A stretch of 64,000 bases of DNA from Dyadobacter fanqingshengii (GTDB lineage: Bacteria; Bacteroidota; Bacteroidia; Cytophagales; Spirosomataceae): positions 2,108,001 through 2,172,000 of the forward strand of contig NZ_CP098806.1 of NCBI RefSeq assembly GCF_023822005.2. Reading direction: 5' to 3'. Below are positions 23,899 through 34,048 of this stretch, one piece after another. The position numbers were made by a program, and so were the translations under genes. The notes under the pieces were generated by a model. It ran no database searches, was not told where the DNA came from, and saw only the letters and a list, made by a program, of their open reading frames with translations. How positions within the stretch are numbered: the first letter of the stretch is position 1; every line of letters starts with the position of its first letter.

Positions 23899-24681
23899 TT
23901 ATGAATCGAAATTTTTCATTTTTTGCGTCCAGTCATATTCCTTAAATTCCAAGGAGTAATCTGAAAAATCCTGGTTCATGTATTGTTTCAAAATTAATTT
24001 AATGCCTTTATTTCCACCAAAGTCGGCTTTGAACCATTGCAGTATCCGGCTTACCGTCACCTGTTTTTTGAGCGAATCAACTTCTGTATCCGTTTTCAAA
24101 AACGACGATGCAGCGATGTCCAGCTGTTTATCGATTTTACCATAATTATAAAATGCGATTGGCGGACAACTGGTCGCACCACAATTCAGGGCAAAGTGGA
24201 TACGATAATCAATTTTAGAAACCGCAAGTTGTTTAATGATCTTGCCAGGAAAAAATTGAGGCAGATAACCCAAACTTAATTTGGACCGATACCTTCTCAG
24301 GATTCCATGCTCAATCTGGTCAAGACTCAGCCTCAGGCCACCAATCGTGATCAGTTTTTCTTTAAAAATAGCTGGCCTGGTTTTTTTCTCCTTTGTTGCA
24401 AGAATCTGAAAATAGGCGTTGTAAATGTTGATCCAGAATGTTTTACGTGCTTCATCGTTGGACAAGCCAGAGATTAGCGTGTCAGTTTCTATTTTTGCCA
24501 AAGCCTCGCGAAGACTATCCACAGACTGGTCCATTTTTACCTGCAAAAGCAGTTTTCCGGATAGTTCAATCAATTTCTGGTCAGGTTCTTTATTAGCTTG
24601 ACCGGCGACAGGCAGTAAGCCAATTCCCCATAAAGCCAAGACAAGGCCCGCAATCACCATTATCCATTTCATTTTATTCAT
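23899..24681 (-). CDS. DUF547 domain-containing exported protein
   Basis: A 260-residue protein with an N-terminal hydrophobic signal (MKWIMVIAGLVLALWGIGLLPVAG). The DUF547 core is clear: EARKTFWINIYNAYFQILATKEKK, then ITIGGLRLSLDQIEHGILRRYR and RIHFALNCGATSCPPIAFYNYGKIDKQLDIAASSFLK. DUF547 proteins have a papain/transglutaminase-like appearance with the conserved Cys in NCGATSCPP. Their function is unknown. It is first in a two-gene unit with the phosphotransferase. The start could also be the ATG at 24693. DUF547 genes occur with arsenosugar clusters in related bacteria, from memory. Confidence 0.8.
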   Translation of the reverse strand: MNKMKWIMVIAGLVLALWGIGLLPVAGQANKEPDQKLIELSGKLLLQVKMDQSVDSLREALAKIETDTLISGLSNDEARKTFWINIYNAYFQILATKEKKTRPAIFKEKLITIGGLRLSLDQIEHGILRRYRSKLSLGYLPQFFPGKIIKQLAVSKIDYRIHFALNCGATSCPPIAFYNYGKIDKQLDIAASSFLKTDTEVDSLKKQVTVSRILQWFKADFGGNKGIKLILKQYMNQDFSDYSLEFKEYDWTQKMKNFDS

Positions 24682-24825
24682 TGTTAAAACCAATAATCAA
24701 GTATGCGGACTTCAAATGCTACAAAGCCACTCTTTTAACAAAACTTTTTACAACTTACCCTCGTACATACGTACGCGCAGTCAAATTGTTTGGATTGGAT
24801 CAGCTAAGATCGTGCCTATACTTAT

Positions 24826-25518
24826 ATGAAAATCAGCATAATCATTCCCACCTATAATGAAGCCGCTAACATTGCCGGTCTTGTGAAGGATTTGTTCAGA
24901 TATGCTGGCGATCAGCCTGTTGAAGTCATAGTATCGGATGGTGGAAGCAACGATGCCACCATGGAAATCGCAGCCCAGGCCGGTGCCAGTGTGCTCAAAT
25001 CTTCCAAACCGGGCAGAGCAGCACAAATGAATTATGCCTCCAATTTTGCCCATGGAGATGTGCTGTATTTCGTTCACGCGGATGTTGGCATCAATCCGGA
25101 TTATTTCAAAGACATTGAACAAGCAGTATCAGAAGGGTTCGATGCAGGCTGTTACCGCTTCCGCTTTGGTTCAAGCCGCGCTATCCTGAAAATCAATAAT
25201 TACTTTACCCGTTTCGACCGGCTGATGTGCCGCGGCGGTGACCAAACCCTTTTTGTCACCAGAAAGTTGTTTAGCCAGCTCAATGGGTTCAATGAGTATT
25301 ATACCATTATGGAGGACTATGATATCATTATCAGGATCTGGAAAATGGCCCGGTTTAAAATAATCCCCAAAGAAGTGATCGTATCCGCTAGAAAGTATGA
25401 AAACAATAGCTGGCTGCGTGTGCAGCTCGCTAATCTGACCGCTTTCACTATGTTTTATTTGAAAAAAGAACCGGCCAGCATTGCCTTGAAATATAAATCC
25501 ATGCTGGATTACCGCTGA
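24826..25518 (+). CDS. TIGR04283 family arsenosugar biosynthesis glycosyltransferase
   Basis: A 230-residue GT2-fold enzyme. MKISIIIPTYNEAANIAGLVKDLF and VIVSDGGSNDATMEIAAQAGASVLKSSKPGRAAQMNYASNFAHGDVLYFVHADV are exactly the TIGR04283 pattern, with the nucleotide-sugar-binding SDGGSND and the HAD (DxD-like) motif. CRGGDQTLFVTRKLFSQLNGFNEYYTIMEDYDIIIRIWKMARFKII completes it. It probably transfers the arsenic-bearing ribose, or adds to it. It opens the plus-strand cluster with the AhpD-like, ArsS and TIGR04282 genes. Confidence 0.9.
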   Translation: MKISIIIPTYNEAANIAGLVKDLFRYAGDQPVEVIVSDGGSNDATMEIAAQAGASVLKSSKPGRAAQMNYASNFAHGDVLYFVHADVGINPDYFKDIEQAVSEGFDAGCYRFRFGSSRAILKINNYFTRFDRLMCRGGDQTLFVTRKLFSQLNGFNEYYTIMEDYDIIIRIWKMARFKIIPKEVIVSARKYENNSWLRVQLANLTAFTMFYLKKEPASIALKYKSMLDYR

Positions 25519-25585
25519 GATCACGGCGGGCCCAATCTTTATAATTCTGATTCTCGTATATAAATCATCATCTTAACCTGCAATC

Positions 25586-25918
25586 ATGAATACCTACTAT
25601 AACCCGGAAGACCTGAAAAAATTTGGTGCAATTGGTGAGTTCCAACAAGAACTGGCTGATAAATTTTTCTCCTATTACGGCTCGGTATTTGCCGAAGGTG
25701 CGCTCACGGCCCGGGAAAAATCACTGATCGCCCTGGCTGTTTCCCATACCGTACAATGCCCTTACTGCATTGACGCTTACACGACAGACACATTGGAAAA
25801 AGGATGCTCCGAGGCTGAAATGATGGAAGCCGTGCACGTAGCAGCCGCCATACGCAGTGGAGCGACTTTGGTTCATAGTGTTCAGATGATGAACAAAGCA
25901 AAAGATCTTTCAATGTAA
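25586..25918 (+). CDS. Arsenosugar biosynthesis-associated peroxidase-like (AhpD-fold) protein
   Basis: A 110-residue carboxymuconolactone decarboxylase/AhpD-fold protein. ALTAREKSLIALAVSHTVQCPYCIDAYTTDTLEKGCSEAEMMEAVHVAAAIRSGATLVHSVQMMNKA holds the redox pair Cys58/Cys61 in CPYC and the following histidine-rich helix. In arsenosugar gene clusters this family is a constant partner of ArsS. The role may be thiol-based redox handling of an arsenical intermediate. It is 36 bp before arsS. Confidence 0.9.
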   Translation: MNTYYNPEDLKKFGAIGEFQQELADKFFSYYGSVFAEGALTAREKSLIALAVSHTVQCPYCIDAYTTDTLEKGCSEAEMMEAVHVAAAIRSGATLVHSVQMMNKAKDLSM

Positions 25919-25954
25919 GCAGTTGCCTGCATTCCCTGATAAATTAACGGTCCA

Positions 25955-27001
25955 ATGAAATCACTCAAGGCAAGCGGGCATGTGTTGGCCGATTCTGCAT
26001 CGCAGATCAAAACATTGCATGACCAGGTTTTTGAAAATCTGCACCTGCCTCTTTTCGAACAAAAGCTGGAAGCTGCGTCCCTGTTTCCTTTGAAACCGGT
26101 CAAAACAACCACTATGCAGATTAATGTGGGTAAAATGTGCAATCAAGTTTGCAAACATTGCCATGTTGATGCGGGGCCAGACAGGAAGGAAATTATGACC
26201 AGGGATACCATGCAGCAGTGCCTGGACACACTCGCAAATTCTGACATTACCACGGTTGATCTCACAGGTGGGGCTCCGGAAATGAATCCCGACTTTCGCT
26301 GGTTTGTTGCGGAACTTCATGCACTTGGCAAACACGTTATCGTACGCTGCAACCTGACCATTATCGTAGCCAACCCGAAATATAATGACCTGCCCGATTT
26401 CTTCAAGGAACATAAGATTGAAGTGGTCAGCTCCCTCCCTTTTTACAATGCGGATAAAACCGACCGGCAGAGAGGGAAAGGCGTGTTTGAAGATTCTGTA
26501 AAGGCATTGAAGATGCTAAATGCAAGAGGCTATGGCGTAGCAGGCAGCGGGCTTATTCTTAATTTGGTATACAATCCAAACGGAGCATTTATGCCCGCTC
26601 CGCAACAGGGCCTGGAGCGTCAATTTAAGAAGGCTTTATATGATGAATTTGGCATTGTATTCAATGAGCTTTTTGCGATAACCAACATTCCGGTCAGCCG
26701 CTATCTGGACTATCTGATCAGCTCCAATAATTATGACGGCTATATGGAAAAGCTCGTTAATGCCTTCAATCCTGTCGCCGCAACTGGTGTCATGTGCAGA
26801 TCAATGGTGTCTGTTGGCTGGGATGGCTTATTGTATGATTGTGATTTTAACCAAATGCTGGATATGGAATTTGCCCCCGCATACAACCACATCAGCCGTT
26901 ATGACCAGGAGCTGATAAATAATCGTGATATCTTAACTGGTCAGCACTGTTACGGCTGTACGGCAGGCGCAGGTTCGAGCTGCGGAGGGAACACCATCTA
27001 G
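25955..27001 (+). CDS. arsS: Arsenosugar biosynthesis radical SAM protein ArsS
   Basis: A 348-residue radical SAM enzyme. The cluster cysteines are C62, C66 and C69 in GKMCNQVCKHCHVDAGPDR, with the DLTGGAPEMNPDFRWFV strand after it. A C-terminal Cys-rich tail, TGQHCYGCTAGAGSSCGGNTI, is typical of the ArsS family. ArsS joins the 5'-deoxyadenosyl group of SAM to a methylated arsenical, giving an arsenic-C5' adenosine. The methylated arsenical is normally made by ArsM, which is not in this window. It starts 36 bp after the AhpD-like gene and ends 11 bp before the TIGR04282 gene, so all four form one operon. Confidence 0.93.
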   Translation: MKSLKASGHVLADSASQIKTLHDQVFENLHLPLFEQKLEAASLFPLKPVKTTTMQINVGKMCNQVCKHCHVDAGPDRKEIMTRDTMQQCLDTLANSDITTVDLTGGAPEMNPDFRWFVAELHALGKHVIVRCNLTIIVANPKYNDLPDFFKEHKIEVVSSLPFYNADKTDRQRGKGVFEDSVKALKMLNARGYGVAGSGLILNLVYNPNGAFMPAPQQGLERQFKKALYDEFGIVFNELFAITNIPVSRYLDYLISSNNYDGYMEKLVNAFNPVAATGVMCRSMVSVGWDGLLYDCDFNQMLDMEFAPAYNHISRYDQELINNRDILTGQHCYGCTAGAGSSCGGNTI

Positions 27002-27012
27002 CACTTTAATTT

Positions 27013-27630
27013 ATGACCAACGCTGTTATCGTTTTTTTGAAAAATTTGACCCTGGGCAAGGTTAAAACCAGATTGGCAGCGACCGTCGGCGACCAAAAAG
27101 CACTGGAAATTTATGGTCAGCTTGTGGCACATACATTAAAACAGGTCAGCCAATCCGGGCAAATAGCATTGCTTTATTTTTCCGATGATTTACATAGCGA
27201 TCTGCCTCAGTGTGACCAACAATTTGCACTTCGGTTACAAAGAGGGAGCGATTTAGGGGAAAGGATGTCAAACGCCTTTAAAGACGTGTTCGAGACCTCT
27301 GCCCGGAAAGTACTTATCATAGGAACCGACTGCCCTGGCCTGAATGCGTCCATTATCAAAGAGGCGTTCGATGCATTGGATGCGCATGATATTGTTATAG
27401 GACCAGCAACCGATGGTGGCTATTACCTACTTGGCATGAGAAATTTTCAGGGTTTCATCTTTGAAGACATACCATGGAGCACTTCAGAAGTGCTGGAATT
27501 GACGCTTGAAACATGCGCCAGACATTCCCTTACATATTGTTTGCTCAAAGAACTGTCGGACATTGATGATGAAAATGATCTGGATATGTGGAATAGCATG
27601 CAAAAAGATGATCAAACCGGAGAATTATAA
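27013..27630 (+). CDS. TIGR04282 family arsenosugar biosynthesis glycosyltransferase (DUF2064)
   Basis: A 205-residue protein with the DUF2064/TIGR04282 pattern. It starts NAVIVFLKNLTLGKVKTRLAATVGDQKALEIYGQLVAHTL. Later come LQRGSDLGERMSNAFKDVF, KVLIIGTDCPGLNASIIKEAFDALDAHDIVIGPATDGGYYLLGM (GTDCP and PATDGGYYLLG) and a final ELSDIDDENDLD. The fold is close to CofC/MobA-type nucleotidyltransferases, so it could activate a sugar 1-phosphate rather than transfer a sugar. It ends the arsS operon. Confidence 0.9.
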   Translation: MTNAVIVFLKNLTLGKVKTRLAATVGDQKALEIYGQLVAHTLKQVSQSGQIALLYFSDDLHSDLPQCDQQFALRLQRGSDLGERMSNAFKDVFETSARKVLIIGTDCPGLNASIIKEAFDALDAHDIVIGPATDGGYYLLGMRNFQGFIFEDIPWSTSEVLELTLETCARHSLTYCLLKELSDIDDENDLDMWNSMQKDDQTGEL

Positions 27631-27669
27631 TCAGCTGCAAGGTAATGTTACCCTTCTTCAGTTAAAGCA

Positions 27670-28971
27670 TCAAAGTTTGATGAACTCCACGCGCCGGTTG
27701 TTGGCTTTCCCAACTGGCGTTTCATTGCTATCGATGGGCTGTGCTTTCCCTTTTCCGTCAGTTTCCAGGCGAGCGCCGTCAATGTTGAAATTTGAAATCA
27801 TCGCTTCCTTAACTGCATTGGCTCTGCGCTTCGATAAATCGAGATTGGAATTATCATTGCCGTCAGCATCAGTATGCCCGACAATTTGCACCCGAAGTGA
27901 AGCATTTTCCTGCATAATCCTTGCAATGTCCTGTAAGGCGCCATAAGATTGTGGCAAAATCTGGTCACGGTTGACATCGAAAAGAATCCCGTGTGTAGTG
28001 AATTTACCCTCGGTGATCAACTTGTTACGGGTATCGGCAGCGCCGATCGCCAGTTGAATGTTACCAATAAAAAACGCGCCTCCTTTTTGATTGAAATCAG
28101 GGTTTTCCGAAGAAAATGTCAGCGTGTTCAAGGCTGCCGAGGCGTCCAGTGCCCGCGGAAGATCCAGCACCTTTGTACTATCCAGATACACCCGTACGCG
28201 CTGTTTTTGTTTCCAGATAGAAATCTTGACGGCATTTTTATTCAAATTAAATTCAGGGACCCCGTGCTTGTACTGGGTTCCGATCAGATTGGAAGAATAG
28301 CGAAGGTCGCCGTTGCTGGATGAGGTTGGCTGAAAGGAAATGTTAAAGCTGGGCGTCCCAGGTGCATTGTTCTTTCCCCAATCAAATTTTTGATCTGTAT
28401 CACTGGTCTGCATCAGGCTAATCATGAATTCGCCAATATTTGAGACTTGCTTATTGCCCAATAGATCAAGCTGCAATGTGAAATTCTCCGGAAGGTCGCT
28501 GGTTAGGTATTCGGGATAAAAAACACCATTTTGGTTAATGCGGAGCCATTTTCCCTGACGGCCATCGATGGTGACCAGCTCAGCACCTGAGCGTGTGTTC
28601 CAGTTTGCAGGAAAGTCACCCACTTCATCCTGCGAAAAGTCCTCATGAACAATGATTTTGCTGCCGGGAATAAAGTCGAACCGGGAATAGGATGTAATAT
28701 CAGTGCTTACTGCGCTGGCCGGGGCACCATTTGGCGCAGTGGTGGTTTTTACTGTGTCTACTCCGGTTTCAGCAGACTGAGTGTTTGAGTCAGGACTATC
28801 AGAGGGTTTCGTGTTTTCTTTTGGCTTCTTTTTTTCGAGCGCCTTATCAATGGAATGGTCAACCTGATCAGCCACTTTTTGTTCGACCTTGTTTTTGATA
28901 CGGTCTAAAAGCTGCGCAGGGCAAGAGATCCCGTAAGCGCTGAATGTGATAACTAGAAGCAATTTTTTCAT
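27670..28971 (-). CDS. OmpA family outer-membrane protein
   Basis: A 433-residue protein with a signal peptide (MKKLLLVITFSAYGISCPAQ). A Lys/Asp/Gln-rich region follows (about residues 22-75). The central domain (residues about 95-310) is beta-rich and resembles a concanavalin-type lectin fold. The C-terminal 110 residues are an OmpA-like peptidoglycan-binding domain: ENASLRVQIVGHTDADGNDNSNLDLSKRRANAVKEAMISNF and SNETPVGKANNRRVEF. It probably tethers the outer membrane to peptidoglycan. The start is fixed by the signal peptide. Confidence 0.9.
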   Translation of the reverse strand: MKKLLLVITFSAYGISCPAQLLDRIKNKVEQKVADQVDHSIDKALEKKKPKENTKPSDSPDSNTQSAETGVDTVKTTTAPNGAPASAVSTDITSYSRFDFIPGSKIIVHEDFSQDEVGDFPANWNTRSGAELVTIDGRQGKWLRINQNGVFYPEYLTSDLPENFTLQLDLLGNKQVSNIGEFMISLMQTSDTDQKFDWGKNNAPGTPSFNISFQPTSSSNGDLRYSSNLIGTQYKHGVPEFNLNKNAVKISIWKQKQRVRVYLDSTKVLDLPRALDASAALNTLTFSSENPDFNQKGGAFFIGNIQLAIGAADTRNKLITEGKFTTHGILFDVNRDQILPQSYGALQDIARIMQENASLRVQIVGHTDADGNDNSNLDLSKRRANAVKEAMISNFNIDGARLETDGKGKAQPIDSNETPVGKANNRRVEFIKL

Positions 28972-29006
28972 ACAAGATTTAAATAAATGTTTTTTGCAAG
29001 CGCTGA

Positions 29007-29183
29007 TCAAATCAGTCCCGGCTCGGTTGCAAGTTTAGTTACGGTGGCCGTATTGAGCACGCCGAATTTTTCTATCTGGTTTTTGTGATGTCTTTCCAAG
29101 GTATGGGGTAGCGGTGTCCTTATCGCTGCGCTGATAAAACTCGTATGGAACGCAATATCAATCGGTTTATGGACACAGTACGA
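29007..29183 (-). pseudogene. Remnant of a LuxR-type response regulator C-terminus
   Basis: The minus strand ending at the TGA at 29007-29009 reads SFISAAIRTPLPHTLERHHKN and then QIEKFGVLNTATVTKLATEPGLI. The second half matches the last helices of the NarL/LuxR HTH (ETHRKNIMxKLGVxNTAxLVKYAIExGLI). The upstream part runs into a stop and lacks the receiver domain. It is a gene fragment left between the hybrid kinase and the OmpA gene. Confidence is good for the origin, lower for the exact bounds. Confidence 0.5.
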
Positions 29184-29274
29184 TCAGGTTTGACAGCAGA
29201 TGCCCTGACAATGTGCCTTGAAAATGACAGTGCCTCAAAGTTACATGGAATGAAAACAATAATCCATCCCTGAG

Positions 29275-29309
29275 ATCAGCCATTTTTTTCGGATTAAAAA
29301 ATGGCTGAT
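29275..29309. repeat. Perfect 14-bp inverted repeat
   Basis: ATCAGCCATTTTTT (29275-29288) pairs with AAAAAATGGCTGAT (29296-29309). It lies just after the stop of the hybrid kinase gene (minus strand, 29336). It may end that transcript, although the T-run is inside the stem and not after it. Confidence 0.5.
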
Positions 29310-29335
29310 TCAGAAATAACAAATGCTTTTGCAAT

Positions 29336-32300
29336 TTAAAGCGGGTGACCAACAAGCTTCTCGTTCTTATAGATGAAAGCTTTCCCTAAGGCTGCCTTGA
29401 TCTCTTCCAGCCTCAGGGGCTTGGATATATAATGATCCATGCCAGCCTGAATACATGCTTCCTGGTCTTCGCGCATGGCGTTTGCCGTCATTGCCACGAT
29501 GAATGGCTGATCAACCGCATTCTCCCGGATCCAGCGCGTCGCTTCAAGACCGTCCAATTCGGGCATTTGAACATCCATAAACACGACATCGAACCGGTCG
29601 GCCATGGCCATATTATAAGCCTGAATACCGTCCCTGCTGATCAGCGGATCATAACCCAGCTTTTTCAGGATATTGACAAACAACTTTTCATTAATGAGAT
29701 TGTCTTCGGCCATAAGAATATGCAACGGATAAAGCGCTGCGAATTCCGTAGAAAGGTTGGCCGACGGTCGTTCATGGCTCGGAATAATTGTTTCGCGCTG
29801 TGGTTTGAGCTGCATCTGGATCATCCTGCCCAGGTCATTGTGCCGGACAGGCTTGGTTAACACAGCTGCAAACAAGTCCTTGCGGTTCCTGCCGGAATCA
29901 TCCCCCACTGAGCTGAGCAGGAAAATCGGAAGTGACGGGTATTTTTTCTTGATTTTGGTTGCAAGCTCGATTCCATCCATTTCGGGCATTTGCTGATCGG
30001 TGATGATAAGGTTAAAGACAGATCCGCTTTCCAGAATTTTCAAAGCCTGATCTCCTGATGAAGCCAGGGCCGGTATGAGTTTCCACTGCTCCATCTGCAA
30101 CTGCAAAATCCGCAGGTTCGTCATGTTGTCATCCACCAGTAACACGGATTTCCCCTCATTTCCTGTTGAATTTAAAAGAACGTACTGCCTGGTCGCCAGT
30201 AAGCTTGCCTTTGCAATAATTGTAAAATAGAAACAAGTTCCCTTGTTTACCGTGCTTTCTACCCCGATCTCCCCTCCCATCAAATTCACAAGCCGTTGGC
30301 TGATGATCAAACCCAAGCCCGTACCGCCGTACTTTCTGGTATGCGAAGAATCCACTTGTGAAAAAGCTACGAAGAGTTTGTGAAGCTTGTCTTCGGGAAT
30401 TCCAATCCCGGTGTCATAGATCGCGAAACGAAGTTCTATATCCTGATCATTCAATGTCTTCGAAAGCAGCACGCTGATGAAAATCTCTCCCTGATGCGTA
30501 AACTTGATTGCATTACCAACCAGGTTGAGCAGGATCTGTCTTAATCGTTGGCTGTCGCCGATGATCTGGCTGGGGACCTGAGGGTCGATTTCATAAACCA
30601 GATCAAGGCCTATTGCTGCTGCTTTTGTAGAAAACAAGTCTAATACCGCCTCAATGCATTCCCTAAGATCAAAACTGATCATTTCCAGTTCCATATTCCC
30701 GGACTCTATCTTCGAAAAGTCAAGTATGTCGTTGATAACCGTCAATAAGCTGTCGCCGCTGTTAATGATCGTCTCGGTGTATTCGGCTTGTTCCTCGGTC
30801 TGCTCCGTTTGAGAAAGCAGCATGGCCATTCCAATGACACCATTCATCGGCGTGCGGATTTCATGGCTCATTGTTGCCAAGAACACGCTTTTTGCCATGT
30901 TGGCTTTTTCGGCTTCCTGCCTCGCCAGTTGTTCTTGCTTGTTCTGAGTTTGCAATTTCTCATTCAGGTCGAGCAGCCGGTCTGACTGGCTTAGCAGTTC
31001 GTATTTTTGTTTAATGATCTCCTTTGTCCTTTCTTCGACCTGGTGCACCAGCATCTCTTTCTGCTCTCTTAAAACCCGCATGCGCAACCGGTAAATGATG
31101 TAGATTAAACCAAATCCCAGCGCAACCGCCAGCACCCGGAACCAGAGCGTTTGCCAGAAAGGCGGGGCAATGTGAATCTTCACTTGCACGCCTTCATTAT
31201 TCCAAACGCCATCATTATTGGCTGCCTTTACCTGAAATACGTAGTCCCCCGGGTCCAGATTTGTATAGGTTGCTTTCCGGGTCGTTCCGCTGTAAATCCA
31301 GTCAGCGTCAAAGCCCTTCAACTGATAGGCATATTGATTCTTTTCCGGCATGGTATAGTTGAGAGCCGCGAATTCAAACGATATAACCGAATGTTTGTAG
31401 GTTAGATTGATTTCTTTCGCCTGCGTAATGTGTGACGTGAGAGGCGAGCCGGGAGCAATGGGTGCTTGTTTGTTAAAAAGCAAGAAATCGGTCAGAAAAA
31501 CGGGCGGAATAAATGTGTTGTCAACCAGCCTGTCGGGGAAGAATGTTATGAACCCTCTCACACCTCCAAAAAACATTTCTCCGTCCGCAGTTTTGAAAAA
31601 AGAATTGCTTTTGAACTCATTGCCCAGCAATCCATCTGCTCTGCCGAAATTGCGGAAAGTTATTGTTCTGGGGTCAAATTCACAGATTCCGTTATTGGTG
31701 CTCAGCCATAAGTGGCCTTTCTTATCTTCCATGATCCCGTAGATCACGTTACTGGATAGGCCGTGCTTTTCGGTGTAAGAAGTAAAAGTTCTTTTCATCG
31801 GATCGAAACGATTGAGGCCGCCCCCTAATGTTCCTATCCACAAGATTCCGTCACTGGTCTGCTGAATGGTCTGGATTTTATTATGGGAAATAGAGTTCCG
31901 GTCTTTTATGTCTGTCTGAAACCTTGTGAAAGTTTTTTTTAGCGGATCAAACAGATTTAAACCCTCGAATGTACCCACCCAAATCTTCCCGGCCCGATCC
32001 TGAAAAACCTTGGTGACAATGTCTCCGCTGATGCTTGTGCTGTCCAGCGGATTATGTCGATAGTGCTTTATCTTGCCAGTATTTACATCATAAAATTCCA
32101 GGCCGCCTTTCCACGTGCCCAGCCATATTCCACCGTTGCGATCTTTAAAAATGTTGTTTACATCCGCGGTGGCAAGGCTTAGAGAGTCATTCGGAATTGG
32201 CAAGTGGTGCACATATTGTCCGGTCCGGATATTGAAAAAATCAAATCCACCCATATGATAGGCCAGGCCGAGCACATCCTTTGAGATATTGATAATGGAG

Positions 32301-33529
32301 ATTACGTAGTCGTTGCTGGGCGAGTTACTATTGGTCGCGCTGTGCTTGAAAGACGTAAACTTTCTGGTTTTTCGGTCAAAAAGATTTAGTCCTCCCCCGT
32401 CCGTCCCGATCCAGATCTTGTCAGCGTCTGCATCGCCACATATAGCGAGCACCAGATTGTTGCTCAGACTGTTGACACTATAATTATTTTTCCGGTATGA
32501 AGTAAATTTCTTGCCGAAACGCGGACGAAAGTTGACCCCGCCTGCATAAGTTCCGATCCATAAATTATCAATCCGATCCCGATAGATACAATAAATTGAA
32601 TTGTCGCTGATGGACGTGTTGTCCTCGTCAATATGCCGGATCCTGGTGAAGTTGCCTGTTGATTTGTTGTAAACGCTGATCCCCCCATTCTCCGTGCCTA
32701 TCCAAAGCCTGCCGTCGCGATTCTGGGTAATGGATAGAATGTCGTTGTGGGATATGCTCAGCGAATCCGAGGGATTATGCACAAAAGTCCGAAAAGAATT
32801 GGTTTCAGGCTTGAAAAGCGAAAGGCCTCCACCATGCGTGCCGACCCAGATGTTGCCCGCCGGATCCCTGTAAAGAGCCTTGATGTAGCTGGATTGGAGA
32901 CTTTTAGCATCATTTCCCTTGACATACGCTATATACTTAAGTGTTTCGGGATCGAACCAGTACAATCCATATTCTGTGCCTATCCAAAATTTCCCATCGG
33001 CGTCCTCGATGATCCTGGAAATATTGGCAGGTGGCTTGTATTTATTTTGATTGCGATCGACGCGTAAGAATATGCGTGAAGTACCTTTTTCGGGATCGAG
33101 CAGTAGTAATCCATTGTTTGTACCCAGCCACATTCTGCCTTTGCTATCCTCGAATATATCGTTGATACTTCGCCTGTTGGCAGCATTAAAATAATGTCGG
33201 AAGTGCGACGTTGCCCGATCAAACCGGTTGAGGCCGCTTGACGTCGCAATCCACAAATCTCCCTTTTTATCTTCCAGAATATCCTGAATATAGCTGTCAT
33301 CAATGCTGTTGCTATCCGCCTTATCATGCTTATAGTGCTTGAATGTATATCCATCATACATATTTAACCCATCATCGCTGCCAAACCACATAAAGCCATT
33401 TTTGTCCATTAAAATAGACCCGACGTGGTTTTGGGAAAGTCCATTATTGGTGCTAAGCTGCCGAAAGCCAGAACTCTGCCCAATTACAATCGATGGAAGA
33501 AAAAGCAACAGGAATAGGAATAGCTTCAT
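29336..33529 (-). CDS. Hybrid two-component sensor with Reg_prop propeller and two receivers
   Basis: A 1397-residue protein. A signal peptide ([16 protein letters not shown]) leads into two seven-bladed Reg_prop propellers, seen as repeated GxxWIGTxxGGLNxFD units to about residue 670. A Y_Y_Y domain follows ([42 protein letters not shown]), then one membrane helix (about 795-814) and a coiled coil. HisKA has His889 ([11 protein letters not shown]), followed by HATPase (GTGLGLIIS). Two receivers carry Asp1178 and Asp1319 ([18 protein letters not shown]). There is no Hpt or AraC output domain, so phosphate must go to another protein. Such sensors usually recognise polysaccharide fragments in the periplasm. 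A start at 33577 is possible but lacks a signal peptide there. Confidence 0.93.
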   Translation of the reverse strand: MKLFLFLLLFLPSIVIGQSSGFRQLSTNNGLSQNHVGSILMDKNGFMWFGSDDGLNMYDGYTFKHYKHDKADSNSIDDSYIQDILEDKKGDLWIATSSGLNRFDRATSHFRHYFNAANRRSINDIFEDSKGRMWLGTNNGLLLLDPEKGTSRIFLRVDRNQNKYKPPANISRIIEDADGKFWIGTEYGLYWFDPETLKYIAYVKGNDAKSLQSSYIKALYRDPAGNIWVGTHGGGLSLFKPETNSFRTFVHNPSDSLSISHNDILSITQNRDGRLWIGTENGGISVYNKSTGNFTRIRHIDEDNTSISDNSIYCIYRDRIDNLWIGTYAGGVNFRPRFGKKFTSYRKNNYSVNSLSNNLVLAICGDADADKIWIGTDGGGLNLFDRKTRKFTSFKHSATNSNSPSNDYVISIINISKDVLGLAYHMGGFDFFNIRTGQYVHHLPIPNDSLSLATADVNNIFKDRNGGIWLGTWKGGLEFYDVNTGKIKHYRHNPLDSTSISGDIVTKVFQDRAGKIWVGTFEGLNLFDPLKKTFTRFQTDIKDRNSISHNKIQTIQQTSDGILWIGTLGGGLNRFDPMKRTFTSYTEKHGLSSNVIYGIMEDKKGHLWLSTNNGICEFDPRTITFRNFGRADGLLGNEFKSNSFFKTADGEMFFGGVRGFITFFPDRLVDNTFIPPVFLTDFLLFNKQAPIAPGSPLTSHITQAKEINLTYKHSVISFEFAALNYTMPEKNQYAYQLKGFDADWIYSGTTRKATYTNLDPGDYVFQVKAANNDGVWNNEGVQVKIHIAPPFWQTLWFRVLAVALGFGLIYIIYRLRMRVLREQKEMLVHQVEERTKEIIKQKYELLSQSDRLLDLNEKLQTQNKQEQLARQEAEKANMAKSVFLATMSHEIRTPMNGVIGMAMLLSQTEQTEEQAEYTETIINSGDSLLTVINDILDFSKIESGNMELEMISFDLRECIEAVLDLFSTKAAAIGLDLVYEIDPQVPSQIIGDSQRLRQILLNLVGNAIKFTHQGEIFISVLLSKTLNDQDIELRFAIYDTGIGIPEDKLHKLFVAFSQVDSSHTRKYGGTGLGLIISQRLVNLMGGEIGVESTVNKGTCFYFTIIAKASLLATRQYVLLNSTGNEGKSVLLVDDNMTNLRILQLQMEQWKLIPALASSGDQALKILESGSVFNLIITDQQMPEMDGIELATKIKKKYPSLPIFLLSSVGDDSGRNRKDLFAAVLTKPVRHNDLGRMIQMQLKPQRETIIPSHERPSANLSTEFAALYPLHILMAEDNLINEKLFVNILKKLGYDPLISRDGIQAYNMAMADRFDVVFMDVQMPELDGLEATRWIRENAVDQPFIVAMTANAMREDQEACIQAGMDHYISKPLRLEEIKAALGKAFIYKNEKLVGHPL

Positions 33530-34048
33530 GGAGGGGATTTGTTGTATCCGGTAAAGATGTCGCACCAGGCTGCTCACATGAATTAAAAATTTAATTCTCC
33601 CGGCGTCTCAACACTTAGCGACCAAATTACTTCTACTTTATTTAAATTGACATTACTTAAAGTCCGCATTGTTTTGATTCACTGGCTAACCCATGCAATA
33701 TGGATTTTTTGGCTATTCAGAAGCACAACCCACGATTTAGCAAAACTGATTATCCATACTGACTATTGAAAGGTAGCCATAATTAATGGATAGTCAACAT
33801 GGATTACACCGTGCTGTATATGAAGTAGTTCTACGAAACAAACAAACTGTCCCGCCTACATGCATCGATCACATGCTTCTGACGCGCGGCGGTAGAAAAG
33901 AACAAAATATGGCACGAACCTTCCTAGATTGACTTGTAGCAACATTTATAATTATAGTGTCGCTTTCTACCCGCATAACTGTCGCAATCGCACAGCACTA
34001 AGTATCGTTTAGTGTGCGAATTTTGTATTTCAATCAACTGACAGAATC
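33530..34048. other. 519-base intergenic region with a weak promoter-like dyad
   Basis: No gene is visible. TATCCAT (33751-33757) and TGACTAT (33760-33766) are mirrored by ATGGATA (33786-33792) and ATAGTCA (33790-33796), a nested inverted repeat. TGGCACGAACCTTCC at 33910-33924 looks like a sigma-54 -24 element with a poor -12. Both are possible control sites for the divergent genes at 33529 and 34049. Confidence 0.3.

Noticed and set aside
32464..32688. Short open frames antisense or out of frame within the hybrid kinase propeller region
   Set aside because: They come from the repeated Reg_prop units read in other frames.
33910..33924. TGGCACGAACCTTCC as a sigma-54 promoter for the hydrolase at 34049
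   Set aside because: The -24 part is good, but the -12 position has CC, not GC. It is mentioned only in the intergenic note.
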